Below are positions 7,512 through 16,489 of a DNA stretch of 64,000 nt, piece after piece. The stretch comes from Streptomyces sp. NBC_00370 (GTDB taxonomy: Bacteria > Actinomycetota > Actinomycetes > Streptomycetales > Streptomycetaceae), in the NCBI RefSeq assembly GCF_036084755.1, contig NZ_CP107968.1, forward strand, positions 6,518,001 through 6,582,000, read 5' to 3'. The notes under the pieces were generated by a model. The model made no database searches and was not told where the DNA came from. It saw nothing but the letters and a program-made list of their open reading frames with translations. The first letter of the stretch is position 1. The number at the start of each line of letters is the position of its first letter. The position numbers were made by a program, and so were the translations under genes.

Positions 7512-8547
7512 CACCCGCGCCCGTCGGGCCGCCGCTCGCCAGCAGACCGGCCCCCGCCAGCACGGATGCCTGCCCGGCGGCGGCCAACTCCGCCGCTTCC
7601 AGCGCTTGGACGGGCCGGTCGACCCGCATCGGGAACGGGTAGTCGCTGCCCATGACCACCCGCCCGGCGCCCGCCACGCCCACCAGATGACGCAGGGCCG
7701 CGTCGTCGTGCAGGACGGAGTCGAAGTACAACTGGCCGAGCACCTGGCGCGGACTCCGGGTGCCCCGCGCCCGGAACGCGGGCGGTGCCGCGCTGAATCC
7801 GCGCTCCAGCCTGCCGAGCTGGTACGGCACGAACCCGCCGCCGTGCACCAACAGCACCCGCAGTGCCGGATGTTTCTCCAGCACCCCGCCGAGCATCAGC
7901 GCCGCCGCGGCGAACGTCGTCTCCGCCGGGTTGCCGACCAGGATGTGCAGGAACAGCCGCCTGCTCCGCTCCGGTACGTCCAGCTCGGCCGGGTGCACGA
8001 CGACCGGCACCCCCAGCTCCTCGGCCGCGGCCCAGAAGACGTCAAGGCTCGCGTCGTCCAGCCCCAGTTCGCCGACCCGGGCGCCGATCTGCACGGCCGA
8101 ATGGCCCAGTTCGATGACGGCCCTGCGCAACTCGGCCACCCCCAGCTCCGGTTGCTGGAGCGGCACGGCCGCGGCCGTACGGAACCGCCCGGGATGTTCG
8201 GCGCGCAGCCGGGCCGCCGACTCGTTCTGGAGCTCCGCCAGCCAGAGCCCGTCCTCGGCGTCCAGCTCGTACCCGGCGAGGTCCATCCAGGGGGCGACCA
8301 GCTGGATGTCGACGCCCGCCGCGTCCATCCAGTCCAGCCGCGCGGCCACATCGCTGAGCGCGGGGACCAGCGGCAGCCCGCTCGGCCTGCCGGCCACCTC
8401 GACCCGGGTGACCGGCTTCCCACCGGCCTCCGAGGTGACCAGCCGGACATGGTGGGCGGCGCCCTCCTCGCGGATGCGCTCGATCGCGTACGTACCGACG
8501 TGGTGGGCGTGCATGTCCACCACCGGCAGCGGCCCGCCCGCCGTCAT
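7441..8547 (-). CDS. Amidohydrolase-2 family protein (ACMSD-like decarboxylase/hydrolase)
   Basis: A 368-residue TIM-barrel metal enzyme. It shows DMHAHH at the N-terminus (metal ligands), VVVHPAE mid-protein, LVHGGGFVPYQLGRLERG and the C-terminal block VVMGSDYPFPM with the metal-binding Asp. This pattern matches aminocarboxymuconate-semialdehyde decarboxylase and related non-oxidative decarboxylases or hydrolases. ATG 8547 overlaps the alpha/beta hydrolase stop (ATGA). It is the last gene of the long minus-strand chain, and its final 71 bases overlap GntR-1 on the opposite strand. It may decarboxylate or hydrolyse a ring-derived acid; the exact reaction is open. Confidence 0.88.
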   Translation of the reverse strand: MTAGGPLPVVDMHAHHVGTYAIERIREEGAAHHVRLVTSEAGGKPVTRVEVAGRPSGLPLVPALSDVAARLDWMDAAGVDIQLVAPWMDLAGYELDAEDGLWLAELQNESAARLRAEHPGRFRTAAAVPLQQPELGVAELRRAVIELGHSAVQIGARVGELGLDDASLDVFWAAAEELGVPVVVHPAELDVPERSRRLFLHILVGNPAETTFAAAALMLGGVLEKHPALRVLLVHGGGFVPYQLGRLERGFSAAPPAFRARGTRSPRQVLGQLYFDSVLHDDAALRHLVGVAGAGRVVMGSDYPFPMRVDRPVQALEAAELAAAGQASVLAGAGLLASGGPTGAGVSAGSPATPSVRPPRDHGARWSA

Positions 8548-9404
8548 GACCGGTCCCCGGCTACTGCCACACGGCGCAGCAGCTTGTCCAGCGCCTCGAC
8601 CACGACGGCCGGATTCTCCAGCGGCGTGAGATGCCGGGTGCCCGGCACGACCGTGGCGGGCCCGTCCCCGATCAGTCCGGCGAGCGCCCTGGCCATCTCG
8701 GGCGGGGTCGCCAGGTCGTCCTCGCCCACCAGCACGGCCGCCGGGTGCCCGATGGCGGCGGCCGACGTCCGCAGGTCGGCGGCGCCCAGCATCGCGCAGG
8801 TCGCCGCGTAGCACTCGATGTCGTTGGCCACGAAGACCTCGGTCAGCCGGGCCATCAACGCCGGCTCCGCCGCCCGGAACCCGTCACCGAACCAGCGGGT
8901 GAGCTGGAAGGGGATCAGCGAGTCGAGCCCCTTCGCCCTGGCCGCCGCCGCCCGTCCCGCCCAGTCGTCACGTGCGGTCGGCCCGTACCAGGCGGTGGTG
9001 TCGACGAACAGCGCACCCTGGCTCCGGTCCTGGTACCGGGCGGCGAACGCCTGGGCCACGCAGCCGCCCATGGAACAGCCCACCACGGTCGCCGCCGCCC
9101 AGCCGAGATGATCGAGCAGATCGGCCAGATCGTCGGCGAACTGCTCCGTGGTGTACGGCCCGACCGGGTGACCCGAACGGCCGTGCCCCCGCGCGTCGTA
9201 CGTCACCATCTCCGCCCCGCCTTCGAGGGCGGCTGTCACCCCCGCCCACAGCGACCGGTCCAGGGCCAGACTGTGGACGAAGACGATCCGCGGCGCACCG
9301 TCGGGGGCGAGGTGGCGGGTGAAGGACAGGGCCTCGCCGTCCCTGGTCCGGGCCTCGCCCTCGATCCTCTCGACGCTGTGGGCGGATGTGCCGGTGCCGG
9401 TCAT
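8544..9404 (-). CDS. Alpha/beta hydrolase (enol-lactonase/ring-cleavage hydrolase-like)
   Basis: A 286-residue hydrolase with nucleophile elbow GCSMGGCVAQ, an oxyanion region at FVHSLALDRSLW, acid region VLVGEDDLATPP and catalytic His in GTRHLTPLENP. The architecture resembles 3-oxoadipate enol-lactonase (PcaD) and meta-cleavage hydrolases. ATG 9404 has a strong AGGAGG 7 bases upstream and overlaps the end of the FAD-subunit gene; its own stop overlaps the amidohydrolase start. In this operon it would act on a lactone, amide or C-C bond after ring hydroxylation; this is inferred from context. Confidence 0.85.
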   Translation of the reverse strand: MTGTGTSAHSVERIEGEARTRDGEALSFTRHLAPDGAPRIVFVHSLALDRSLWAGVTAALEGGAEMVTYDARGHGRSGHPVGPYTTEQFADDLADLLDHLGWAAATVVGCSMGGCVAQAFAARYQDRSQGALFVDTTAWYGPTARDDWAGRAAAARAKGLDSLIPFQLTRWFGDGFRAAEPALMARLTEVFVANDIECYAATCAMLGAADLRTSAAAIGHPAAVLVGEDDLATPPEMARALAGLIGDGPATVVPGTRHLTPLENPAVVVEALDKLLRRVAVAGDRS

Positions 9405-10330
9405 CGGTTTCCTCCTGGGACGGCTGGGGCGGACGGATCCTGTCCGGCGCGCCGCGCGGCGGCCGTCAGCGCCCGGCGCGAGAACTCCGCGATCATCCGG
9501 GACTTGTAGGCGGCCGACCCTCTGACATCGCTGTACGGGCGGGTCGCTGCGACCGCGACCCCGGCCGCCTCCGCGACGAGCCGCTGGTCGAAGGGAGCGC
9601 CGAGCAGCTCGGACAGGTCGACGGCGACCGGACCGCCCGTCACCGAACCGACGGCCAGGGACAGCCGGACCGCCGTGCCGTCGGCGCCGAGCCCGACGAC
9701 AGCGCCGACGTTGACGCACGCGTACTCCCACACCCCACGGACCAGGAACTTCTCGTACGCGGAGCCCGAACGCACCGCATCGGACGCCGTCGGCAGCGGC
9801 AGCCGGACGTGCTCGATCAGTTCGTCGGCGCGCAGCTCCCGGAGATCGCCGATCGCCAGCGTCCTGCTGCCGCCGGTACCGCGCACCAGCAGCTCGGCCC
9901 CGACGGCGGTGAGGGCCACCGGCGGATCATGGCTGTCGTCCAGGGCGGCGATGTTGCCGCCGAGCGTGACCATCCTGCGGATCCGGCCGGTGGCGACGGA
10001 CCCGGCGGCTTCCGTGACGACCGGCCAGGCCGCCGTCAGCCGCGGGTCGGCGGCGCAGGCGCTCAGTTTCACACCGGCGCCGATGCTGACACCCCCCGCC
10101 GACCAGGTGATGTCGCCGAGGCCGGGCAGCGAACCCACCGAGACCAGGGTGGTCGCGACGGCGGGGCGCCGGTCGTGCCTGCGCAGGGTGTGGCCGACCC
10201 CGCCGCCGAGCACGGCCGCGTCAGGAGCGGCCAGCAGACGCAGGGCCTCGTCCATGGAGGTGGGGGTGATCACGGTGAGAGGGGCGAGCGGCGACTCTGC
10301 GGCGGAGAGCCTCGGGTCGAGCACAGTCAT
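9401..10330 (-). CDS. Molybdenum hydroxylase FAD subunit (CoxM/XdhB-type)
   Basis: A 309-residue medium subunit with the FAD-binding PCMH-type fold: AAVLGGGVGHTLRR (where most relatives have AGGT), then GAGVKLSACA, ATGRIRRMVTLGGNIAA, which carries the family's T-x-GGN isoalloxazine loop, and a C-terminal CO-dehydrogenase flavoprotein domain. It passes electrons from the 2Fe-2S subunit to the final acceptor. The start overlaps the large-subunit stop (TGATG) and the stop overlaps the hydrolase start (ATGA). The order small, large, FAD subunit is usual for three-gene hydroxylases of CO dehydrogenase, nicotine or quinoline type. Confidence 0.9.
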   Translation of the reverse strand: MTVLDPRLSAAESPLAPLTVITPTSMDEALRLLAAPDAAVLGGGVGHTLRRHDRRPAVATTLVSVGSLPGLGDITWSAGGVSIGAGVKLSACAADPRLTAAWPVVTEAAGSVATGRIRRMVTLGGNIAALDDSHDPPVALTAVGAELLVRGTGGSRTLAIGDLRELRADELIEHVRLPLPTASDAVRSGSAYEKFLVRGVWEYACVNVGAVVGLGADGTAVRLSLAVGSVTGGPVAVDLSELLGAPFDQRLVAEAAGVAVAATRPYSDVRGSAAYKSRMIAEFSRRALTAAARRAGQDPSAPAVPGGNR

Positions 10331-12657
10331 CAGCGGTCTCCTTCCTTTGACTCCATGCCCCAGAAGATCTTCTCGGCGGTGATGGGCAGTTCATGGATCC
10401 GGACGCCCACCGCGTCGGCCACCGCGCTCGCGATGATCGACGGCACCGGGTCGAGGGAGATCTCGCCCACTCCCTTCGCGCCGAACGGTCCGGTCGGCTC
10501 GTAGGAGTCGGCGAACTCGATGTGCAGCTTCGGCATGATGCCGGCCGTCGGCAGTTTGTAGTCGTTGAAGTTCGGCTTGGTCGGCGCGCCCGCCTCCCAG
10601 TCGAACCGCTCGGTCAGCGCCATCCCGATCCCCTGCGCGATACCGCCCTCCACCTGGCCCTCGGCGAGCGGCGGATTCAGGACCGTCCCGCAGTCCACCG
10701 CCGCCGCCAGTTCGACGACGGTCACCGCGCCGGTCTCCGGGTCGACCTCGACCTCGGCGGCCTCGGCCGCGAAGTTGTACGCGCCCGACTCGTTGCCGTA
10801 CCGCGACTGGTCGGGGAATTCGGAGGGGTTGTCGAACGACCCCACCCCGACGATCGGCTCGCCGTCCGGGCGGTACAGCGCGGCCCGTACGACCGCGCCG
10901 ACGGGCGAGCGAACGGGCCCCTCGCCCTCGGACCCCGCCGGACCGTGCACCACACCGTCCTCGACCCACAACTGTGAGGCCGGTCGGCCCAGTTGGCTCG
11001 CCGCCGCCTCCAGCAGCTGGGTGCACGCGTGCTCGGCTGCGCGCTTCACCGCGTTCCCCGCCACATACGTCACCCGGCTGGCCAGCGCGCCGAGCGCGTG
11101 TGTCGTGAGATCGGTGTCCGGGCGGGTCACCGACACATCGGCGACGGCGAGACCCAGCTCGGCGGCGGCGATCTGTGCCAGCGTCGTACGGGCGCCGGTG
11201 CCGATCTCGCCCTCACCGACGATGACGACAGCGCGGCCGTCCTCCGCCAGCCGGACGATCGCCGAACTCCCGTCGTAGTCACCGAAGCTGCGCCGGCCCG
11301 ACACATGGACACTGACACCCATCGCGAGACCGCGGTTCGGTTTCGGGGCGGCCCGCTTGCCCGCCCAGTCGATCGCCTTGGCCGCCATGGTGATGCACTG
11401 CTTCAGCTCACAACTGGTGATCTTGTGGTTGTGCGGCGACACACTGCCGGTCTCCACCGCGTTGAGCAGGAACAGGTCCGGCACCTCGATGCCGAGCCGG
11501 TCGGCCGCCAGATCCCACGCCTGGCCGACGGCCCAGTCAGCCGACGGGTTGCCGAAGCCGCGGAAGGCACCTGTCGGCACGAGGTTGGTGTAGACGAGAC
11601 GCGAATGGGCGCGCACGGCGCGGTAGTTGAACAGCGCGTCGTGCCGTACGGTCGCGGCGCCGAGCACCGCCTGCGCCTTGCCCGTGTACGCGCCGTTGTC
11701 GGCGGTGACCTCGATGTCCTTCGCCGTCACCAGGCCGTCGGAGGTGAAGCCGAGCCGGACCTTGTAGCGCATCGGGATCCGCGGATGGCTGGCGAGGAAC
11801 TCGTCCTCACGGGTGTGCATGAGCTGCACCGCCCGCCCTGTTCTGCGGGCGAGGATCGCGCAGATCACCGAGGCGTTGTCGTCACCTGACTTGCCGCCGA
11901 AGCCGCCGCCGATCTCCGTCTGCACGACCCGTACGGCACGCAGTGGAAGCCCGAGCGCCGTCGCGTAGCGCTGGCGCGCCAGGAACGGCGTCTGCGTGTT
12001 GACCCACAGACTGACCCGGTCACCGGACCACTCGGCCGTGCAGCCGATCGTCTCGATCGACGCGTGCCACTGCCGGGCCGTCTGCCAGGTGCCCTCGACA
12101 ATGACGTCGCTGCGCTCGAACCAGTCCTCCACACCGCCCCGGTCGAAGGAGAACTCGTGCGCCACATTGCCCGGGGTGTTCTCGTGCACCAGCGGCGCGC
12201 CCTCGGCCAGCGCCTCGTCCAGGCTCAGCACGGCGGGCAGCACCTCGTACTCGACGACCACCAGCTCGGCCGCCCTGCGAGCGGTCTCGATGTCACGGGC
12301 CGCGACCGCCGCGACGTCGTCCCCGACGTACCGGACGTAGTCGACGGCCAGCGGATACAGATCGGGCCGGAAAGCGCCCCACTTCACCTGCGCGGTGTCC
12401 GCCCCCGTGATGACCACGTGCACACCCGGCAGCCGCTCGGCGGCCGAGGTGTCGATCGAGACGATGCGCGCACTGGCGTGCGGCGAGCGGACCACCGCGC
12501 CGAACAGCATGCGGGGGAGCCGGGTGTCGGCGGCGTACGAGGCGCGGCCCGACACCTTCTCCAGGGCGTCGATGCGCTCGACGGCGCTGCCGATGAGCGG
12601 TGGCAGGACCGCGTGCCCCAGATCGAGGCCGGTCACGGGGACCGTGGTGGTCGACAT
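10330..12657 (-). CDS. Molybdenum hydroxylase large (molybdopterin-binding) subunit
   Basis: A 775-residue catalytic subunit of the xanthine dehydrogenase family, full length for the CoxL class. Motifs include the opening RIDALEKVSGRASYAADT, EIGGGFGGKSGD, GAFRGFGNPS, GEGEIGTGARTTLAQ and, near the C-terminus, GPFGAKGVGE, whose final Glu is the catalytic base in this family. It lacks the AYXCSFR-type cysteine loop of CO dehydrogenase, so CO is unlikely; hydroxylation of an N-heteroaromatic or other ring carbon is more likely. ATG 12657 overlaps the small-subunit stop (TGATG). Substrate unknown. Confidence 0.92.
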   Translation of the reverse strand: MSTTTVPVTGLDLGHAVLPPLIGSAVERIDALEKVSGRASYAADTRLPRMLFGAVVRSPHASARIVSIDTSAAERLPGVHVVITGADTAQVKWGAFRPDLYPLAVDYVRYVGDDVAAVAARDIETARRAAELVVVEYEVLPAVLSLDEALAEGAPLVHENTPGNVAHEFSFDRGGVEDWFERSDVIVEGTWQTARQWHASIETIGCTAEWSGDRVSLWVNTQTPFLARQRYATALGLPLRAVRVVQTEIGGGFGGKSGDDNASVICAILARRTGRAVQLMHTREDEFLASHPRIPMRYKVRLGFTSDGLVTAKDIEVTADNGAYTGKAQAVLGAATVRHDALFNYRAVRAHSRLVYTNLVPTGAFRGFGNPSADWAVGQAWDLAADRLGIEVPDLFLLNAVETGSVSPHNHKITSCELKQCITMAAKAIDWAGKRAAPKPNRGLAMGVSVHVSGRRSFGDYDGSSAIVRLAEDGRAVVIVGEGEIGTGARTTLAQIAAAELGLAVADVSVTRPDTDLTTHALGALASRVTYVAGNAVKRAAEHACTQLLEAAASQLGRPASQLWVEDGVVHGPAGSEGEGPVRSPVGAVVRAALYRPDGEPIVGVGSFDNPSEFPDQSRYGNESGAYNFAAEAAEVEVDPETGAVTVVELAAAVDCGTVLNPPLAEGQVEGGIAQGIGMALTERFDWEAGAPTKPNFNDYKLPTAGIMPKLHIEFADSYEPTGPFGAKGVGEISLDPVPSIIASAVADAVGVRIHELPITAEKIFWGMESKEGDR

Positions 12658-13154
12658 CAGCGCGCCTCCCCTGCCGCCGTGTGTGCCCGGTCCAGGGCGA
12701 CGGCCTCGCGCGCGGAGTCGAGGATCTTCGCATAGCCGGTGCAGCGGCAGTAGTTGCCGTCGACCGTCTGCCGGATCCGCTCCTCGCCCGGATCGGGCTC
12801 CTGGTCGAGCAGCGCCCGCAGCGCCATCACATGCCCCGGGGTGCAGAAGCCGCACTGGAACCCGGAGCACTTCACGAACGCCCGCTGGACGGGGTCGAGT
12901 CCGTCAGGACCGCCCAGATCCTCGACGGTCCGCACGTCACGCCCTTCGAGCAGCCCAACCATCTGCAGACACGCCGGGACGGCCGCGCCGTCCACGATGA
13001 CCGTGCAGGCGCCGCAGTAGCCGATCTCGCAGCCCGATTTGGTGCCGGTCAGATTGAGGTCGGTCCGCAGGACGTCGAGCAGGGTCGCCGCCGGGTCCTG
13101 GACGTGGATCTCCACGTCCTCGTGGTTGAGCCGGAAACGCAAGGCGACCGACAT
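12657..13154 (-). CDS. Molybdenum hydroxylase 2Fe-2S subunit
   Basis: A 165-residue small subunit with two [2Fe-2S] centres: the ferredoxin-like cluster in GCEIGYCGACTV plus PACLQ, and the second in GFQCGFCTPGHVM plus NYCRCTGY. It relays electrons from molybdenum to FAD. ATG 13154 is chosen because GGAGGGGG lies 7 bases upstream and the protein then starts at the usual place before the ferredoxin fold. An in-frame ATG at 13226 overlaps the GntR-2 stop as ATGA and would add 24 Thr/Ser/Gly-rich residues encoded by a 15-bp tandem repeat; it cannot be excluded. Confidence 0.92.
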   Translation of the reverse strand: MSVALRFRLNHEDVEIHVQDPAATLLDVLRTDLNLTGTKSGCEIGYCGACTVIVDGAAVPACLQMVGLLEGRDVRTVEDLGGPDGLDPVQRAFVKCSGFQCGFCTPGHVMALRALLDQEPDPGEERIRQTVDGNYCRCTGYAKILDSAREAVALDRAHTAAGEAR

Positions 13155-13180
13155 GGTCTTCCCCCTCCTCACACCGTTCG

Positions 13181-13225
13181 TCTCTGTGCTGCTGGTCCCT
13201 GTGCTGGTTGTCTCTGTGCCGGTCA
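13181..13225. repeat. 15-bp tandem repeat, three copies, between GntR-2 and the 2Fe-2S subunit gene
   Basis: Three consecutive imperfect 15-base units start at 13181, 13196 and 13211 (tctctgtgctgctgg-like). They fill the 68-bp gap between the GntR-2 stop and the preferred start of the 2Fe-2S subunit. If translated from ATG 13226 they encode a Thr/Ser/Gly-rich extension. Confidence 0.75.
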
Positions 13226-13987
13226 TGTCTCTTCTCCGGTCCATCCCGAGCGCTCTATGGCCGCGAACCCCTTGCGCACCAGCGACTGGGTCAGGGCGGA
13301 CGCCAGCTCCGCGTCCCTGTCCTCGTACGCCTTCAGCAGCCGGCCGTGGTCGGCGACCGAAGGGCCGAGCCGTCCGGGCTGCGACAGGCTGAGATGCCGC
13401 AGTTGCAGGGCGCGCAGCGCGAGTGTGTCGAGCACCCGGCGCAGTGTCGCGTTGCGGGCTATGTCCGCCTCGGTGTTCCTGAACTGGACGTTGACCCAGA
13501 AGTACCGGTCCACGTCGTCATGGGCGACGGCCGCCTCCAGCGCCCGCTGATGGCCGCGCAGCATCTCCAGATCGGCTTCCGTCGCGAGCCGTACGACGGC
13601 CCGGCTCACCACGGCGTACAGCTCGGCGCGCAGGCTGTACAGCTCGCGCACCTCACGGAGCAGCAGCCTGGCCACCCGTGGCCTGCGCCGGGCCGTGATC
13701 TCCACGAACCCTTCCCGCTCCAGCACGAGCAGCGCCTCACGGACCGGGGTCCTGCTGCTGTTGAACGTCCGGGCCAGCTCGACGGAGTTCAGGTCGTCGC
13801 CCGGTGACAGCCGGCCCTCGATTATCTCGGTCGCCACCGCCAGCGCTATCTCGTCGGCGATGCTGTGCCCGCTCATGCCCCGGCCGAGCATCTGGGTCAG
13901 TTCGAGCCGCTGGCCCGTGTCGCCGAGCGAGGGAAAGACCAGCGCGTTGCCCCGCATGGTCGCCCGGGCCGCCGTTTCCGCGCTCAC
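13223..13987 (-). CDS. GntR family regulator, FCD subfamily (GntR-2)
   Basis: A 254-residue regulator with N-terminal winged helix (EIIEGRLSPGDDLNSVELAR, NSSRTPVREALLVLEREG) and helical FCD ligand-binding domain. GTG 13987 overlaps the ubiD stop (GTGA), so it is co-transcribed and coupled inside the catabolic operon. It aligns along its length with GntR-1 (6744-7511), the last 60 residues being nearly the same pattern (LQLRHLSLSQPGRL through AIERSGW). Two paralogues at one locus could bind the same operators with different ligands or form heterodimers. FCD proteins usually bind carboxylic acids. Confidence 0.92.
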   Translation of the reverse strand: MSAETAARATMRGNALVFPSLGDTGQRLELTQMLGRGMSGHSIADEIALAVATEIIEGRLSPGDDLNSVELARTFNSSRTPVREALLVLEREGFVEITARRRPRVARLLLREVRELYSLRAELYAVVSRAVVRLATEADLEMLRGHQRALEAAVAHDDVDRYFWVNVQFRNTEADIARNATLRRVLDTLALRALQLRHLSLSQPGRLGPSVADHGRLLKAYEDRDAELASALTQSLVRKGFAAIERSGWTGEET

Positions 13988-15441
13988 CTTGAGCCCCCCA
14001 GCTGCTCGGGCCAGCGCCTCAGCACCTGGTCGATCAGTTCCCTGCTCGCCTCGGCGACCTTCGGGAACGCGGCCAGCCGGGTGTAGGGGCGGCAGGCGTC
14101 AATCACCGCGCGGGTGTTGAACGGCGGCAGTCCCTGCTCCCGCAGCGGATCGACCCGGCTGCCCCAGGTCTGCCGCATCGTCTCGATGTCCGCCGCCGGG
14201 TCCGTACGCGTACACATCGCCCACACCACGTCGTTGAGGCTGCGCGGGTCCACGTCGGCGTCGACGACGACCACGAACTTGTTCATGTACGCGGCGGCCG
14301 GGAGCTGCGAGGTGAGGATGCCGGCCTGGCGTGCGTGGCCCGCGTACTGCTGGTGTATCGCCACGGCCAGCAACTGCCGCCCGCCGCCCGCCTCGTGCGC
14401 CCACACTCCTTCGACGCCCGGCAGCCCCGTCCTGACCAGGGCGTCCTGGATCATCGCCGACTTCATGACACTGCGCATGTACGAGTAGTCGTGGGGCGGT
14501 TTGCCGGGAGGGGCCCCGAGCTGGATCGGGTCGTCACGGTGGTAGACGCGCTCGATGTCCATCGTGAGCACCGCCTCCGTGCCACCGCTGTAGTAGCCCG
14601 TCCACTCCCCGAACGGCCCCTCCTGCTCCTTGCGGTCCGGATACAGCCAGCCCTCGACGGCGAACTCCGAGGTCGCCGGGATCGGCAGTCCTGTGACGTC
14701 GCCCTCGATCACCTCGATCCGGCGCCCCAGCACAGCCCCCGCGTACTCCAGCTCGGACACCCCGCCGGGGACCTCGGTGCCCGCGACGACGAGCAGCAGC
14801 GGATCGTGCCCGAGCGAGACGGTCACGGGGGCACGCCCCTCCCGGGCGAACCACTCCCGGACATGGGCGGCGCCGTGCTTGCCGGCCTCGATGTTGATGC
14901 TCGCCGCCCGGCCGTCGTTCTGCACCTGCATCCGGTACGCGCCCGCGTTGAGCTTCCCCGTCTCCGGGTCGGTGGTGAAGACGGCGCAGCCGGTGCCGAT
15001 GTACCGCCCGCCGTCCCCCTCATGCCACTTCGGGACGGGGAAGTCCAGCAGATTCGCCTTCCCGGCGGCGAACACGTTCTCCCGTACGGGACCGCTCTCC
15101 ACCACGCGTACGGGATAGTCGGCGGCGTGCGCGACCCATTCGCCGGGCCGGGTGCGCAGCGCCTCGACCAGGGACCGGTCGTCGAGGTCGGTGCCCAGCC
15201 GCAGGGTCATTCCCAGCCTGCGGGCGTTCGCCATGGAGGCGGTGAGGACACGCTGCCCTGTGGAGTAGCCGACGATGTCGTCGAAGAGCAGCGCAGGTGG
15301 TGAGGGGCGCTTGTAGTTCACCTCGGAAGCGGCGCCGATCTCCTTGTCCCAGTGCGCACCTGTGATGGTTCTGACCTCGCCGAGCTTCTCGGCCAGCTCC
15401 AGCCAGCCGCGCAGATCGTTGATGTCGTCAAGTGACGCCAT
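13984..15441 (-). CDS. ubiD: UbiD family prenyl-FMN-dependent decarboxylase
   Basis: A 485-residue UbiD-type (de)carboxylase, which uses prenylated FMN and a Glu-Arg-Glu set to remove a carboxylate from aromatic, heteroaromatic or unsaturated acids. Visible family segments are INIEAGKHGAAH, SELEYAGAVLGR and QEGPFGEWTGYYSGGTE, which holds conserved acidic residues, and HDYSYMRSV. ATG 15441 follows GGAGGTGAG with ideal spacing; a GTG three codons earlier lies inside that Shine-Dalgarno sequence. It is preceded by the importer genes and followed by GntR-2. The required UbiX is encoded at 6042-6701. Substrate specificity is unknown; furan, pyrrole or pyridine carboxylates are candidates. Confidence 0.93.
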   Translation of the reverse strand: MASLDDINDLRGWLELAEKLGEVRTITGAHWDKEIGAASEVNYKRPSPPALLFDDIVGYSTGQRVLTASMANARRLGMTLRLGTDLDDRSLVEALRTRPGEWVAHAADYPVRVVESGPVRENVFAAGKANLLDFPVPKWHEGDGGRYIGTGCAVFTTDPETGKLNAGAYRMQVQNDGRAASINIEAGKHGAAHVREWFAREGRAPVTVSLGHDPLLLVVAGTEVPGGVSELEYAGAVLGRRIEVIEGDVTGLPIPATSEFAVEGWLYPDRKEQEGPFGEWTGYYSGGTEAVLTMDIERVYHRDDPIQLGAPPGKPPHDYSYMRSVMKSAMIQDALVRTGLPGVEGVWAHEAGGGRQLLAVAIHQQYAGHARQAGILTSQLPAAAYMNKFVVVVDADVDPRSLNDVVWAMCTRTDPAADIETMRQTWGSRVDPLREQGLPPFNTRAVIDACRPYTRLAAFPKVAEASRELIDQVLRRWPEQLGGSR

Positions 15442-15466
15442 GCCACTCACCTCCGTAGTTTCCGGC

Positions 15467-16489
15467 TCAGTGGTAGAGCGAGTCGATGAAGCCGGACTTC
15501 CGCAGCTTGTCGACGTAGCTGTTGTCGATGTATTCGGACGTGTCCTTCGGCATCGTCCCGACCCCTTTCGCCACGGTGGCCGCGAACGCGTCCTTGACCA
15601 GGGCGGGATCGACCCTCGGGTCCTTGGCCCAGAGCGGGTTGAAGAAGTCGTACGAATACTCGGCGAGCGCCTTGTCGTTGACTCCGCTGTGTTTCATGAT
15701 GCTTTTGACCGCGAGATCCTTGTTGTTGTGCAACATGGCCAGACACTCGGTCTCGGACTTCGTGAACGCGCTGACCGCTTTCTGGTTCGCGTCCAGATAG
15801 TTGGACTTGACCGTGTAGGCGTTGGCCGCTGCCGGCAGCCCGGTGAAGTCCATGATTTTCTTGAAGCCCTTCTTCCGGGTCTTCGTGCCGGTCGGCGGCT
15901 GGGTGACGATCGCGTCCACCGCGCCGTTCTCCAGCGCCGACACCTCGGCGGGGGTCGACTTCAGGAAGATCTTCTGGACGTCGTCGCCCGACCAGCCCTT
16001 GCTCTTGACGAGCGAGTCGACGGCCGCGTCCCCCAGCGAGCCCGGTGAACTGAGCCCGATCTTCTTGCCCTTGAGACCTTCACCCGGGGTGACGGACTTC
16101 TTCCCCCACATCTCCAGGTAGTAGCGGTTGATCGGCAGAGCCACGTACCGCAGGTCCACCCCCTTGAGATTCATGGCACCGGCGGCGGTCGAGGTGGTGG
16201 CGCCCACCCCGATCTGGACGCTGTTGCTCATCAGGGCGGCAACGAGCTGCGAGGAGCTGTTGAGCAGGGTGATCTTGACGTCGAGCCCGTTCTTCTTGAA
16301 GACGCCCTGGTCCTCGCAGATGTACAGGTCCGAGTAGGCGGCGCCGATCGCCGTGTAGCCGATCGTCATCTTCATGCTCGTCGGCGGGGTGGCCGCCGAC
16401 GACGTCACCGCGCAGCCGGTGAGGCTCGCGGCGAGCACGGCGCCCAGCGACAGGCAGAGAGGTGTGGTGATGCGCATGCGGTGCCCCAT
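15467..16489 (-). CDS. ABC transporter substrate-binding lipoprotein, NitT/TauT (SsuA/THI5-like) type
   Basis: A 340-residue lipoprotein with lipobox L-T-G-C (Cys26) after a short hydrophobic leader. The mature part starts MKMTIGYTAIGAAYSDLYICEDQGVFKKNGLDV, the typical opening of NMT1/SsuA-like proteins that bind nitrate, taurine, sulfonates, phthalate or pyrimidine precursors. The start at 16489 overlaps the permease stop (TGATG); an ATG four codons later at 16477 is an alternative. It lies just ahead of ubiD, so the ligand is most likely the acid that UbiD decarboxylates; this is inference from operon order. Confidence 0.9.
   Translation of the reverse strand: MGHRMRITTPLCLSLGAVLAASLTGCAVTSSAATPPTSMKMTIGYTAIGAAYSDLYICEDQGVFKKNGLDVKITLLNSSSQLVAALMSNSVQIGVGATTSTAAGAMNLKGVDLRYVALPINRYYLEMWGKKSVTPGEGLKGKKIGLSSPGSLGDAAVDSLVKSKGWSGDDVQKIFLKSTPAEVSALENGAVDAIVTQPPTGTKTRKKGFKKIMDFTGLPAAANAYTVKSNYLDANQKAVSAFTKSETECLAMLHNNKDLAVKSIMKHSGVNDKALAEYSYDFFNPLWAKDPRVDPALVKDAFAATVAKGVGTMPKDTSEYIDNSYVDKLRKSGFIDSLYH

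Noticed and set aside
10330..12657. Carbon monoxide dehydrogenase large subunit
   Set aside because: The Cys-containing active-site loop of CoxL is absent, and neighbours indicate organic acid metabolism.
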